64,000 nucleotides of DNA. Source: Lunularia cruciata (lineage: Eukaryota > Streptophyta > Marchantiopsida > Lunulariales > Lunulariaceae). Made by a program: the position numbers and the translations under genes. How positions within the stretch are numbered: the stretch's first letter is position 1; the number at the start of each line of letters is the position of its first letter. This document shows, piece by piece, positions 46,779 to 58,345 of the stretch. The notes below the pieces were generated by a model. The model was given only the letters and a program-made list of their open reading frames with translations. It searched no databases and had not been told where the DNA came from. The stretch is taken from assembly GCA_948567375.1 (NCBI GenBank), contig OX419756.1, forward strand, positions 36,966,333 to 37,030,332, in the 5' to 3' direction.

Positions 46779-47936
46779 TTATCCTTGAAAACCAACTGGG
46801 CGTGGTGCATTTTGTTGCACTCTAGAAGAAGTCACAACCGTGGATGAGGTCTCCCTACCAAATCCAGATGTCGCCACTCTCTCTTCCACCATATTGAGCT
46901 CAATACACTCAGCCAAACCAAAGACCACTACCAAAGTAGGCAAAGTAGCCTGTAACAACGTAGCATCACAAACTCTACATTGCAACTCTCTGTCTAGTAT
47001 CCCATACCAAAACTGGACTGCTTGGGCCTCAATAACTCCCTGAGTGAAACTGATCAGCTGCCTCATGCGAGTGTATGCCTCGCGTAGGCTCTCTCCAACC
47101 TTCCGTTGGAACTCCTGCAAGCTCCTCAGCTTGTCAATCCGCACTCCTTGGTAGTTTTGCCTCAAACATAGGGAGAACTCCACCATGGGGTTAAACCCCG
47201 GTGCCACACCACCTCCTGCAGCGGTGCTTCCACTCATAGTAGCACTATCTCTAGCTAGTGCACCTCCACTAGCTCCACCCACACTACTTGAGCTAAAACT
47301 CATAGGTACAGCCAATCTACTCTTGGCCACCGAGCCTGAAGTGATGGAGACATAGTGTGGAGACCAATATTGTCTCCATAAATCAATCTCCTCCAAATGA
47401 GCTCTCCTGAACTCATGGTAGTCATCCATCGGCGGACCTTCCAAGTGCTGAAACAACCCCTTCCATGCCATGAAGGGTGTGAACAAAGTCAGGTTCTGCA
47501 TCTGCTGTAGATCACACCAACTATCAAATTCCTGGATGAAGTCATCCAACTCAATGGTACCCACTATACCAGAGTAACGTCTAAAGCCTTTGGAGGTCCC
47601 ATAAATCTCGTCCATGTCCCACAACAACGGTGCGGACACACCAAGTGCACTCTTAACTAAATCAGCTCCTATGTTGAACTCCAACTCAGAGTCAATCTCC
47701 TCCCTCATTGGGACCTGAGATATAGGCTGATACCGAGCACCACTCCGAGTAAACCCACTATGTACTGCAGTGCTATCTCCTATGGAATCCCCAAAGAACT
47801 CCATCATGATAAAGTAACCGCAACAGCAAACCATAACCACCAATTGCAACCGCAAGTCGCAACCGCAAGTACCCCACCAAGTGCCAACACCCCCACGTGC
47901 CAACCCAACCAAGTGCCAATACAAACTAAGCACCAC
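46779..47936 (-). CDS. gag capsid ORF of element C, 385 codons
   Basis: This is one of the few long intact frames of the window. After a Trp/Gly-rich start it shows IELDDFIQEFDSWCDLQQMQ, PFMAWKGLFQHLEGP and YHEFRRAHLEEI. A Ser/Gly/Ala-rich loop follows, then FSLCLRQNYQGV, LREAYTRMRQLISF and QAVQFWYGI, the order of a retrotransposon capsid (Ty3 gag type). It stops with TGA just before the knuckles. The M at 47936 is the first of the frame; an internal start is possible because the first 50 residues are poorly conserved in B. Capsid assembles the particle around the RNA. Confidence 0.8.
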   Translation of the reverse strand: MVLSLYWHLVGLARGGVGTWWGTCGCDLRLQLVVMVCCCGYFIMMEFFGDSIGDSTAVHSGFTRSGARYQPISQVPMREEIDSELEFNIGADLVKSALGVSAPLLWDMDEIYGTSKGFRRYSGIVGTIELDDFIQEFDSWCDLQQMQNLTLFTPFMAWKGLFQHLEGPPMDDYHEFRRAHLEEIDLWRQYWSPHYVSITSGSVAKSRLAVPMSFSSSSVGGASGGALARDSATMSGSTAAGGGVAPGFNPMVEFSLCLRQNYQGVRIDKLRSLQEFQRKVGESLREAYTRMRQLISFTQGVIEAQAVQFWYGILDRELQCRVCDATLLQATLPTLVVVFGLAECIELNMVEERVATSGFGRETSSTVVTSSRVQQNAPRPVGFQG

Positions 47937-48292
47937 CCACTAATGTAACTATAACCGAGATAACTACACTAGGGGAAAGGGCAACCTATAACCTGCCATC
48001 ATAACACGCACTCTCACAATCTGCAGGTCATCACTTCTTGCCTCACCGGAGACAAACAAAGGTAGTCTGATTGGTCATCCCTCTAGCCTCACCACCAAGA
48101 GCACACCAGAGCACCAACACTCAAAAGTCAAGGCACCTCACACAAACATGGTGCACAAATAGGAAGTAGAGAATGGAGGGGATCCAATCACAAATAATCT
48201 AAATGAAAACCCTCCATCTCATAACACAACACGGGACTAACTCTGCCACCATTTGGCATTTGACATAAGAGAAGTTCGTATCTAAGGCCTAA

Positions 48293-48701
48293 TGTAACAA
48301 TATGGAGTTTAGCAACAAAGTTAGTTGGGCTTACAAAGTAGATAATAAGACAAAATAGCCTAGAATATTCTAGAAGCATCTAAGAAGCTTCTTGGGAAGC
48401 TTCCCAACTAGTTAACTTGCGCCCTAAGCAGGTAGCTTCTAGAAGCTTCTAACTAGCTTAGCTTGCACGCCAAGTATGCGGCTTCTAGAAGGAAGCTTCT
48501 TGAGAAGCTTCCTGGTTAACTTGGTTTGCACTCCAAGAAAGCGGCTCAAGGAAGCTTCTTGAGAAGCTTCAAGGGTCTTGTATACTACCTATAAATACCA
48601 AAGCCGAAGCTCATGCTAGGCATTCAGAGTTTTCCCTCATTCAAGTGTCCCAATGTGAGTTTCCATACTCCTATTTCTCTCCTCAGTTTCGGTCTTTTAC
48701 A
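48293..48701 (+). repeat. K-family solo LTR with target duplication CCTAA
   Basis: It begins TGTAACAATATGGAG and ends GGTCTTTTACA, like the LTRs of element K. CCTAA flanks it on both sides (48288-48292 and 48702-48706), and the host LTR sequence is continuous across it when compared with element B. Its centre is full of GAAGCTTC-type palindromes. Confidence 0.95.
48363..48511. promoter_or_regulatory. Heat-shock-element-like array in the K-family LTR
   Basis: GAATATTCTAGAA (48363-48375) and TTCTAGAAGCTTC (48437-48449) are each three perfect inverted nGAAn units, the canonical heat shock factor site. Further GAAGCTTC pairs follow to 48511. This is a sequence match; heat response is inferred. 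Confidence 0.6.
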
Positions 48702-49996
48702 CCTAAGCTACCAGAATCACCAAGAATGGGATCAAACTGCCTCTCCTAGCCAAAGCTACATGTGTATAGATAACAGTGGCATAGTAACTAGGACAACAAG
48801 TGAGGGTGGACCAATTGGCTAGGGCACCAGTCTAGGAACAAGAGATCTAGGGGTCAAACCCTATTGCGCAAAATCTAGCAGGAAAAACAGATTTTGCCAA
48901 CCAATGACCAAGATCTACTCTAAACTAGCTAGCCTCACGCCAGCAAGTTGGCTTGCTGGCCCTTCTAGGCCTTCGTAGCCTCTCATAGCCCATAGCCCTT
49001 TGCCTTGAAACACTGAAATTTAGCCAAATGAGGCCTTTCTTCTTGCCACTTTGAACCTCCTCCAAAATTGGCAAAACTTCTCTAAATCTACAAAAGTCCT
49101 CCAAACTAGCAAAACTCCTCCAAATCTGGCCAAAATCTGACATAAACCCTAAATTGACTGTTTGCCAAATCCCCCGCTAACTTTCTACTCAAGCCAAATT
49201 GACAACACAAGTTTTTCCAAATCACAAATTCATGAGAATGGCTTCCCAACTCCACCTTCAATTTGACTTTTTGAGCCCAACTCACAACAAATTGGTCCTG
49301 CCTTCACGTCTTGAGCTCAAAATCACAACCACTGCTCAAAATTTGCTCCTTCTTTGCTCAAAATTTGGCTAGCGCTTCCACACACTATCTGCCTTACAGC
49401 CAAATCTGCATCAATCAATTGATCTTCTGCACACTAGGGAAACACTAACTTGAATCGAGCTACTAACGATCCACCGAGCTTGGAGATACCACCAACACTC
49501 AAAGTTCCTACACCCGATTTCCCCTTGACTTCACTTCTCTGATGTAATCAGATTGCTTACCACTCTCAACTCAACTCAACACAACACAGATCAGTACTTG
49601 ATCTGTCACTCTACAAACTGCCAACAATTGGGCACTGATTATAGTCAAGCCACACCCACTCAAGCATAGAGAATCCAAGTGACGCTTGCCGGCCTCTGTC
49701 CACCATAGCCAGGAACTCGAAGGCTCAACATCAGAGAAGTGAGCTCTCTGGAGCTCACTTCAAAAATATACCCATGGACTCAAGCTAGCTCTGAAACCCT
49801 AATGGTCCCACTGATGGCACACTCGACGGTGCAAATGGTGCAAAGTGATGGTGGGCCCCACCGTGAAGTCAATACCCTGAACATAAAATCTGACCGTCGG
49901 AAAGTAGTCTCTAAGAAACTGCTGAAATAACTCTAACTACTATCACTAGAACTCCAGTGTCGGAGCAATCTAGATGCGATACTACAAATGGCGTGA

Positions 49997-50737
49997 TGTA
50001 ATACTCCGAGTACAAGAGAAGAGAGAAAACACAGATTGCACACTCAAACATTCGATGCCCCAAGGGAGCACCTTCTCTTTATTATATAGGCAAAGAGGAT
50101 CTCCTCCAAGGAAGCTCCACCATAGGATTAGGGACACAGATAGGTGACATGTCAGCAAGCTCCACCCTTGGATTACTTACTTGGATGGGTGACCTGTCTG
50201 GTCTAGGTCCTATCTGGTTGGTCAAACGAGCTTTGACCGGATGGAATCTTTTAGGGAATCTTCCTGTAGGAATCTGAGAATCACATGAGTAAGGTACCAT
50301 TGGAAAGCTCTCGACGAGACAAACCAGGGGGGAGGGAAGGACATCCTTTCCTCCATTGGGGGGGGGGGAATCTGCACATTTTCGAGGCCTAATTCATCCA
50401 TTTAGGCCTCCAAATTGCCTTCAAAGATTTCAAGCATATTTCGGTTCCTACTCTATTAGTAGAAGTCCTCTTTTGGTGATACCTCTTTCTGATCTGTTTA
50501 GTCCATCATGTGTAACATCCTTCCAGATGTTACCAAACCAATTCTCACCTTTAAATCATATGTCTAGCTATTGGTTCTAAAGTTCTCAAGTCTATTTCGG
50601 TTTCTGCTCTATTAGTAGAAGTACTCTTTTGGTGATACTTCTATCTGATCTATTTTGACCATCATGTATAACATCATTCTAGATGTTACCAAACCGAATT
50701 TCACATCTAGATCATATGGCTAACCCTTGGTATTACA
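49997..50737 (+). repeat. E-family solo LTR with target duplication CGTGA
   Basis: 741 bases, TGTAATACTCC to GGTATTACA, flanked by CGTGA at 49992-49996 and 50738-50742. It interrupts the terminal bases of the element C LTR, whose last CA reappears at 50743-50744. Element J shows the same LTR with a gag and an iMet-type primer site. Confidence 0.95.
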
Positions 50738-50744
50738 CGTGACA

Positions 50745-51439
50745 TAGATAATTAACTTAGTAAAAAGGAAATATTGGAAGATGATGTTGACATATTGCTA
50801 CTATATGCTCCTTAGAAGCTTTCAATGATCTAAGATCAATGAAGACATGTGTGAAGATGGTAAATCATATTAAAGTTTACCATTGAGGTAGATAATTGAC
50901 TCATTAAAAAGGAAATCTTGGAAGATGGTGTTGACATATTTCTACTATATACATTCAAAAAAAAATTATGATCTAAGACTAACACAAATACATGTGAAGA
51001 CGGTATGAGAAAATTTACACATGAAAATTTTGGATAATGAAAAGGAAGTGATTCCAATGTAACTTACTTGAGCAAAGAGAATCACAATGATCTGTTATGT
51101 ATCCAAAAGGTATTAATGTCAAGACATTCTAAATTTACCACCTATACCGTAATGAACACAACCAATTAATATATTAGAGAACATTGCATCTTATCTAAAA
51201 ATTCACATATATGTCCATAGCTTCACTAAATTTGACACAAATCTTGGTAGTAGAAAGAAATAACTTTTGAGCAAAGCAAAAAAGAACACAAACTTCTTTG
51301 CATAACTAAGGAAGGATAATATCTACTTGTACTACATGATCCCAACATTTGGAAGATCAACTTGTGGAGATACTCCAACCAATTAAAGGTTAAAATAGGA
51401 GCTCTAAGGAGTAAATTAGAATCTTAAAATCTCCTTATA
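50745..51439. other. Unassigned AT-rich region between element C and the Helitron fossil
   Basis: It contains a partial local duplication (GATAATT..CTTAGTAAAAAGGAAAT..TTGGAAGATG near 50750 and 50890). No gene is recognised. Confidence 0.5.
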
Positions 51440-51866
51440 CACCACATTTTGCATATATTGACTTGGTCTTGATTTTTAGGAGCTCATCACACATGAGATT
51501 GCAACATACAACTACCTATGCAAGAAGATATGACTTGGTAGATAAAAACCAATATTATCCATTATTTGTCCTTTACTTTTTTATTGTCATAACATATACC
51601 AATAAGACATTTGGCAACAATGCAAGACAAAATTCCTTTGGTAGGTGACATAATAATATGGGGAATAAAGACTTGGATGCATGTATTACTCCTTATGATT
51701 ACTTTTGCTTCTATTACTCACGTCCTAAGTCTTGTAACAATCAATTTGGTGCCATTGCACAATCCAATTGATTGGTTAGGATTACGCAAGAGAATAATTG
51801 GAACACCAATCTTCAATTGGAGCTCGTGGTTTGCCACACTGTTGAATCAAAATGTATTGAGGAACT
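51440..51866 (-). pseudogene. C-terminal part of a Helitron Pif1-like helicase
   Basis: The minus strand shows the conserved end of plant Helitron helicases across several frames: LLRNPNQSIGLCNGTKLIV (about 51800-51745), VFIPHI, then a degenerate SFAMTINKSQGQ region, a VGLYLP-like block and YVAIS near 51500. The frames contain many stops. It continues in 57125-58345 on the far side of element K. This protein would unwind DNA during rolling-circle transposition. Confidence 0.8.
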
Positions 51867-51871
51867 CAATA

Positions 51872-52239
51872 TGTAAAAATATGGAGCTTACCAAATGAGT
51901 TATTCAAGACTAATGAAGTAGCAAGTAGACCAAATTAGCTAAAAAAATTCTAGAAACATAGAGGAAGCTACTTGGCACCTTCCAAGTGTTAGGTAATGTG
52001 CATGCCAAGGACAAAGCTTCTTGGGAAGCTTCCTGGCTAACTTAGCTTGCATGCCAAGTAGATAGCTTCTAGGGAAGCTTGAGAAGCTTCTTGGGAAGCT
52101 TCTCAAGAGCCTTGTATATTTCTCTCTAAATAACAAAGCCTACACTTGTGTGCATTTGGAGTTTCTTTCATTCAATAGTCCCAATGTGATCCTCCACTCT
52201 AGTCTTCTATTCTCCTATTTCTGTCCTTGGTCTTTTACA
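51872..52239 (+). repeat. 5' LTR of element K
   Basis: TGTAAAAATATGGAG to GGTCTTTTACA. TATATTTCTCTCTAAATA near 52115 is the likely promoter region. The GAAGCTTC palindromes at 52016-52105 correspond to the heat-shock-like units of the other copies, but the first unit is mutated to TTCTAGAA only. Confidence 0.9.
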
Positions 52240-52240
52240 T

Positions 52241-52260
52241 TGGTATTAGAGTAAGGATGG
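52241..52260 (+). other. Primer binding site of element K
   Basis: TGGTATTAGAGTAAGG lies one base after the LTR and corresponds to the initiator-tRNA-Met site with one change in the first 11 bases. Confidence 0.8.
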
Positions 52261-52479
52261 GATGGATATAATTTATGGACCACCAAATCCATTTCTGCCA
52301 AACCATTGGGATTTTTATATCCATGTACTACCTAAGCATCATTTCATGTAGTTCATTGTCTCATACTTTGGGCAGAATGTTTTGAATATGATCACCTTGT
52401 TCAATGAACCTTTGGTACTTATGGAGAATAGTAGATGTGTTGCATCTATGTGTTAACTTAGATAAACTATAGAATATTT

Positions 52480-53330
52480 TCTAGAGTAGTAGTCATTGCA
52501 TCAATGCTTGAGGTTATCATTATCATATAGCAACAAATTGAACACCTTACTCAATTGTTGGAAGAACAAGATAATCAACAAGTAGAGAGAGTACTATTTT
52601 GAGAAGGAGAAAATCAAATCTGATTTTTGAAGCCCAAGGTATTTCAAGGCAAGAGTCTCTTGATTATTGGAGAATTTTGTGTTTGATTGTAAATGTTATT
52701 TCAAAGCTATAAATCTTCAAGATGCATGGAAATAGATCCTCTTGGCTTCAAGTCAATTGGATAGAGTTGCAAAGCTATGGTGGTAGTCCCAAGTGGAGCA
52801 AGTTGAACAGAAAATTGTTGCACCAATCTTGATAGGGAGAATTCAAGATTGCAATAATTAAGTGATTATATGCTATAAGTGCAACACAAGCTACACGAGA
52901 TATATTGATAGAGTTGAAGCAAATAGGCTCTCCAAGAAGCTACATCATGCAATTCTAGAACACCATTATGCAAATTCTAGATATCCTAGAAAGTGAAGCT
53001 TTGGATGAATTTGTGAGGGGCATGAAGTCACAAACCAAATTAGAGAGGACTACGCTAGAGCCAAAACACTTGGAGGAAGCCATGAAATTGGCTGAGCATT
53101 TTGATTCCTTGGTTGTATTAAATTGGTCTTGACCTCAATCTTCATAGAACCTACCAATACACCACATATGGGTAGAGGAGCCGGTATCAATGGAGTTTGA
53201 TGCCGTCCAATGAAGACCACTTGGCATTGTAGATAGAGAAAGGTTACAAAAATTTTGGTTGCTTTTATTGTTGCCAAATTGGACATAAAATTGTTGAATG
53301 TCCACTCAAGAATGTGTGATCTTCACAATT
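52480..53330 (+). pseudogene. gag of element K
   Basis: Degenerate capsid sequence in mixed frames, ending in a perfect CX2CX4HX4C knuckle, CFYCCQIGHKIVEC, near 53250-53310. The equivalent region of the second K element at 59790-60570 is even more broken. Confidence 0.7.
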
Positions 53331-53410
53331 GCCCAAATGGAGGTTGTGGAGCAGAATAATCATGGAAACAAGGAATCCCAATAGGAGATTTCAAGCTATC
53401 AATTGGGAAC

Positions 53411-53755
53411 TTGATTAATTTTAATGAGATTGAAGGCTCAACATATGCAAGTTTGCTTCACTTACAAGGTACAATATTTGATCGTGGTTGTAGGATTTTG
53501 GTGGATTATAGAAGTTTAGAGAATTGCATGTCTATGCAATTAGCAAAGGAATTAAATATTTCTATCAAGCCAGTAATTGGAAGTAGATTTATGATGGCGG
53601 ATGGTACAAAGGGTTCTACTTTCTATATCTCACATCTTGTTACATTCAAGATTGGGAAGCAATATTTGGAGTGTATGAGGTTTGTAGTGGCACTTCTACA
53701 CTATGATATCATTCTAGGTTTGCCTTGGCTTGAACATCATAAGGTTCAATATTGA
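53411..53755 (+). pseudogene. Protease of element K
   Basis: A 114-codon frame shows the retropepsin fold: LVDYRSLENCMSMQLAKEL aligns with the D-S-G-A..N.I active-site block but has D-Y-R-S. HYDIILGLPWLEHH is the second motif, near the end. The catalytic triad is lost. Confidence 0.75.
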
Positions 53756-53999
53756 TTGGATCCAACAATAAATTCAAGTACAACATCAAGGTAGGAATTT
53801 TTTATTAGGTTGTTTAGCATCTTTGAGTAAGACACCTAAGAATAGTCACTCCCAAGATGGGAAGTTTGGTAGGAAAGAAGCCATAGAGTATGCTTTGAAG
53901 GAAGATAAGTCCCAAGACGGGAAATTTGTTAATAAAGTAGCCATAGAGTAAGCTTTGGAGGAAAATAGATCTATTTTTTTACTGTAGATCAAGCAAATT

Positions 54000-56304
54000 G
54001 CGCATGAAGAATTTGAAGAAGGCCAGAAGGCTCATCAAGCAATGGTTGATCAAATTGTTCAAAAGTTTTTAGATGTGTTCTTGGATGATCTGCCAAAGGG
54101 ATTACCCTTTGATCATGGTATGCCCTTTGAGATTGATTTATTGCCAAGTACTCTAATGAGTAGATCAATATATCGGCTCTTACCAAAGGAGTTAGATGAG
54201 CTTCAAAAAAACACTAACGGAGTTGTTGGGGAAGGATTTTATACAATATAGTATATCTCCTAGGGGAGCATTGACACTATCTATTCCAAAGAAGGATGGA
54301 ATACTTTTCTTTTATATTGATTATCATGGCCTCAATAAACAAACAATGAAGAATGCAAATCACTTGCCTTGAATTGATAACTTGCTAGATCAATTGAGTA
54401 CTTCTCCAAGTTGGATCTCCTAAACTTTGACTAACTTGAGTGGAGAGTTCTACCTAATGCTTCAAAAATCTTCATAAATCAGATGCGCTGGGTGTTGGAT
54501 GGGCTATTGGATCAATACATGGTGGTATTCTTGGATGATATTTCAATCTATAGCAAGATAGAGGTAGAACACAAAAATCACATGCAAGAAGTCCTAAGAT
54601 GACTACATCAATGGAATTTTTTCTACAAAAAGTCAAGTGTGCCTTTTGGAAGAAGGAAATTATCTTCTTGGATCACAAGATCTCATCAAAGGGAATCAAA
54701 ATGGAAAGGGTGAAAATCAAGGCCATTATTGATTGGACTACTCCAAAGGATGCCATAGAAGTATTGGGCATTTAATGGATTGGCAAGTTTTTACTGATGG
54801 TTCATCCACAACTATGCTCATGTAATTGCACTATTGATTGACCTCTTGGTGAAGAACTCAAGCTTTCAATGGACCACCAAGCACAAAAAAGAATTCTAGA
54901 AGCTAAAACATATGGTGTCTTCAAGACCTATCCTTTGAACATATGATATGCAACTACCTTGTGTGGTTGATTTTCATGCTTCTAACTTTGTCATTGGAGC
55001 CGTGTTGCAACAAGAATTTCTAGATGGGTTACATCCTACTGCCTTTGTGTCTCACCAACTAAACACCACAAAAAGGAATTACTATGCTTGAGATTAGGAA
55101 CAAATAGCAAAGGTATATACCACCAAGAGATGGAAGCATTATCTCTTGGTGAAACAAGTGATCATGCAGACCAATCACAAACTCTTGTTGCAAATAAGAC
55201 ATTTGGAGCACATGAAGTGTTGATATCATCAATAAGAAGAAAATTAAAATTTTCTTCTTCAAACTTTAGTACAAACTAGGTAGATTCCATGTCATCCCCA
55301 GTGCTCTATCATTACTACGTGATTTGAAATCTTTTTCTCTCATCATGGTCACAATTACGACAATGTCAATTGGTTCATAAGTCCAAATCAATTTTAGGAT
55401 AGCTTTACAACAAGACTCCTTCTTTCAGATGGTACAAGGGTGTCTTGCAACACACAACAATAGGAATAAATACCTTCTCCTTCAAGGAAGGCCTTTAATT
55501 CTAGGAAAACCATATCTATGTTCCAACCAAGGGTGATCTACAATTTGTAAGCCTTCAAAAAGCCCATGACTTACCAATCCCTTATCACATGGGTGTTGAC
55601 AAGACCTTGGGTACCATACAATGCCAATGGTGGTGGCCCAACATGACACAAGATGCTCAAGTGTTTGTCCAATCTTGTGAGAGCTCCCAACACAACAAGG
55701 CTTGCAACCTAAAACCAAGTGGACTCTTTCAACCATTGCATATCACATCTGCTCGATAGGAACATGTGAGCTTAGATCTCACCACATCCTTGCCCAAGAC
55801 AAAGCAAGGTCACACAACATTTGTGGTGTTTGTCAATAAGCTTAGTAAGCAAATCCATTTAGCACCAACCTTTGATATAGTGGATGCTCCAACATTGGCT
55901 TAGATCTACTTTGACAATGTCTTCAAGTATCATAGGATGCCTCATGTACTCATCTCCGACCATGATCCTTGTTTCACCAAGAATTTTGGCAAGCACTATT
56001 CCAAATACTTGGCACAAAGCTTGCTTTGTCCATAGCTTATCATCCTCAAACTAATGGACAAATCAAATGTGCAAATTGCACCTTGGAAGATATGCTTTAT
56101 GCCTTTGTCAACATTCATCATACCAATTGGGATGAGTGTCTTGTAGTTGTTAAGTTTGCCTATAATAATTCCAAATATGCAAGCTCCAACTTCTCTCCTT
56201 TATTCCTTGATTTTGGCCAAGACCCACTTGTTCCAAATTCTCTTCTTGCTCCTCCACCATCTCATGTCCCTCAAGCTTCCACCTTCTTGACCACCATATC
56301 CTAA
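54000..56304 (+). pseudogene. RT, RNase H and integrase of element K
   Basis: RT traces are FLDVFLDDLPKGLPFD and IPKKDGI near 54280, a lost LDLRSGYHQ region (deletion), and VVFLDDISIYS near 54530. RNase H traces lie at 54950-55200. Integrase shows YHMGVDKTLG, CQWWWPNM, LDLTTSLPK, LISDHDPCFT and YHPQTNGQIKC; the Glu expected after NGQ is Lys. The longest intact frame is 55969-56304. The style is chromovirus-like, but no chromodomain was identified in 56305-56640. Confidence 0.8.
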
Positions 56305-56644
56305 TCTTCTTGGAACTTGGTTTCAACTTGGAAACATGAAAATGTTTCCAAGTTGAAACCGTTTGTTCCTAATCCATATTCTTTTTCCTCTTCTATCTAA
56401 CCTCCTCCTCCTCCCATCTCTATCAATGATCATGAGGAGTATGAAGTTGATCATATCCTTGCACATCACCACATTCAACAAGGCTCCTAACAACATACAA
56501 AGTACAAAGTCTTTTGGAAAAGGTATCTCCTTCATGATGCCACTTGGGGAACCTCTTTCTCATCTCCAAAATGCACAAATGGCCATCTAGGATTTTGAAG
56601 CTTCCATGGTGATGAGGACGTCACCAACTAGCAGTGGAGGAATA

Positions 56645-57119
56645 TGTAACACTATGGAGCTTACCGATGAGTTAATCAAGACTAACAAAGTAGCAAACAG
56701 GTCAAATTAGCTAAGAATATTCTAGAAGCATCTAAGAAGCTACTTGGCACCTTCCAAGTATTGGATAATGTGCTTGCCAAGGAAGAAAGCTTCTTGGCTA
56801 GCTTAGCTTACAGGCCAAATTAAGTGACTTTTAGAGGGAAGTTTCTTGGGAAGCTTCCTAGCTAGCTTAGCTTGCATGCTAAGTAGGTGGCTTCTACAAG
56901 GAAACTTCTTGAGAAGCTTCTCACTTAACTTGGTTTGCACTCCAAGCAAGCAGCTTTTAAGAAGCTTATTGGGAAGCTTCTCAAGAAATTTATATATTTC
57001 CCTATAAATACCAAAGCCTTGTTCATGTTAGGCATTTAGAGTTTCTCTCATTCAAGAATCCCAATGTGATCTTCCACTCTGGTCTTCCATTCTCCTATTT
57101 TCCTCCTTGGTCTTTTACA
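56645..57119 (+). repeat. 3' LTR of element K
   Basis: TGTAACACTATGGAG to GGTCTTTTACA, 475 bases. A perfect triple heat-shock-type unit GAATATTCTAGAA lies at 56715-56727, followed by several GAAGCTTC palindromes. Confidence 0.93.
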
Positions 57120-57124
57120 CAATA

Positions 57125-58345
57125 GGATACAACAATTTTTGTGGCATTCTACATGTTGCCATATTTGACAATAAGCCATAGAATCAACATTATGATAAGT
57201 TTGCAATTCCTTTAGCACAGATTCAAGGATGACATTTTTGATAATGTCAATAGCTGCATTCTTGGGTACAAGTATGTTATGGTACATAAGGTACTCTATG
57301 GTTCCTACATGATGCTTAAAATCAAGATACTTTGCCTTGATAAGGCCATTCAAATTATGCTCCTCACTTGGTAGTTATAGTGCTAATAGAATAGCAATCC
57401 AATCTCAATCAATACCTCCTCAAACTGCAATTGTATGCAAATTACCATCACCAACATCAAGAATCTATTTGGAAAATTCTTTCTCTTGCACAAATGTAGA
57501 CATAAATAGTCTTATGTTGAGCTACAAACAAAGAATAATGTAATGATGTGCTGCCAAAGATAGAAGCATAGCAATGATGTTGCCACAATGTCAACTCATC
57601 CTTGTTTCAAAAACACCAATAAGATTTGTTAAAAGTCTCCATCAAGCTCAATTGTCTTGCCTCCACATGGTTTGGTTAGTGCTTCATGATCAACATTTTT
57701 CATGAGGTCTTGCAAAGTATGATCAATTGCCTCAAATGCATGGTGATGCATTATTGAAGCTTTGTCTCAAATAATGAGGTATACCTCATACAATAGCTCA
57801 CCTAGTATCATTGTTTGAGTGACATTGCATGTAGACTTGCCATTCAAAGGATAGGAATCTTGAATCTCAAATATCATGTGCATCCTTCTAGAAGCAAAAG
57901 TGCCACTATTCTAGATGATGCCACAGTAAGAAAAATATTGCCTTGCACATATAGCAAAGATATCAAAGTTTTCCATAAAAATTGTTTCTTGTACTTCCAT
58001 TGCCAAAGACAAAGAATGTTTTCTCTTCTTTGTTGGTGATGGGATTAAAAATGGTATCATATACCACACACTGATCTTCATTCAACATATCTTCCTTTCT
58101 AATTGCTTGAGTTTCAAGGAGCATTGATCATATGCCAACTCTTCTTGGATGAGTCTATTATGCATGCAAAAAGGTCTGTGTATGTTAAAAATGGTATTGG
58201 CGAAACTCTAAGTTCATCCATTTTGGTTTAAGACACACTTAATCTCATAAAGTGCTCTTTTGTTTTGCATATTCTTTGAGAGTTCTAGTGATGGTTCTCC
58301 ATATTCCTTATGGATCATAGCTAAGACATCATCATTAAGACTCTT
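57125..58345 (-). pseudogene. Core part of a Helitron Pif1-like helicase
   Basis: Read on the minus strand, the order of plant Helitron helicases is preserved over several frames. NRLIQEELAYD comes before MNEDQCVVYNTI, then FFVFGNGSTRN (degenerate Walker A), HHAFEAIDHTLQDLM and CGGKTIELDGDF (Walker B/motif III region). GDGNLHTIA and NILVPKNAAID with LKELQTYHNVDSM follow in the region after helicase motif IV. Stops are frequent. The right end is cut by the second K element at 58346, so the Rep domain is not seen. Confidence 0.8.

Larger units (their letters stand above)
33005..50744 (-). mobile_element. Element C: Ty3/gypsy element with methyltransferase and PHD finger, nested insertions
   Basis: Minus-strand order: 5' LTR (50744-48254), primer site, leader, gag (47936 to about 46440), linker, protease, C5-methyltransferase, RT, RNase H, integrase, PHD finger, polypurine tract and LTR fragment. 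Inserted later were element D (about 39597-46429), a K-family solo LTR (48293-48701) and an E-family solo LTR (49997-50737). Without them the element is about 9.7 kb. The right flank after the LTR is TAGAT (50745-50749); the matching left duplication is not found, in line with rearrangement at the 3' end. Confidence 0.88.
48254..50744 (-). repeat. 5' LTR of element C with two nested solo LTRs
   Basis: It matches the LTR of B (10180-11537). Removal of 48293-48706 and 49997-50742 leaves about 1331 bases. The outer end is TGTCACGCC on the minus strand, rejoined across the E-family insertion. Confidence 0.75.
51872..57119 (+). mobile_element. Element K: complete but decayed Ty3 element
   Basis: LTRs at 51872-52239 and 56645-57119 enclose an iMet-type primer site, gag, protease, RT, RNase H and integrase. 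The 5-base duplication CAATA flanks it (51867-51871 and 57120-57124). It is inserted in the Helitron helicase fossil. The 5' LTR is about 100 bases shorter than the 3' LTR, owing to loss of internal GAAGCTTC-rich repeats. The coding sequence is heavily mutated. Confidence 0.94.

Noticed and set aside
48363..48520. Repeated GAAGCTTC palindromes, possible CRISPR-like or satellite array
   Set aside because: Spacing is irregular, the units belong to a plant LTR and recur in other K-family LTRs. A heat-shock-element reading fits better.
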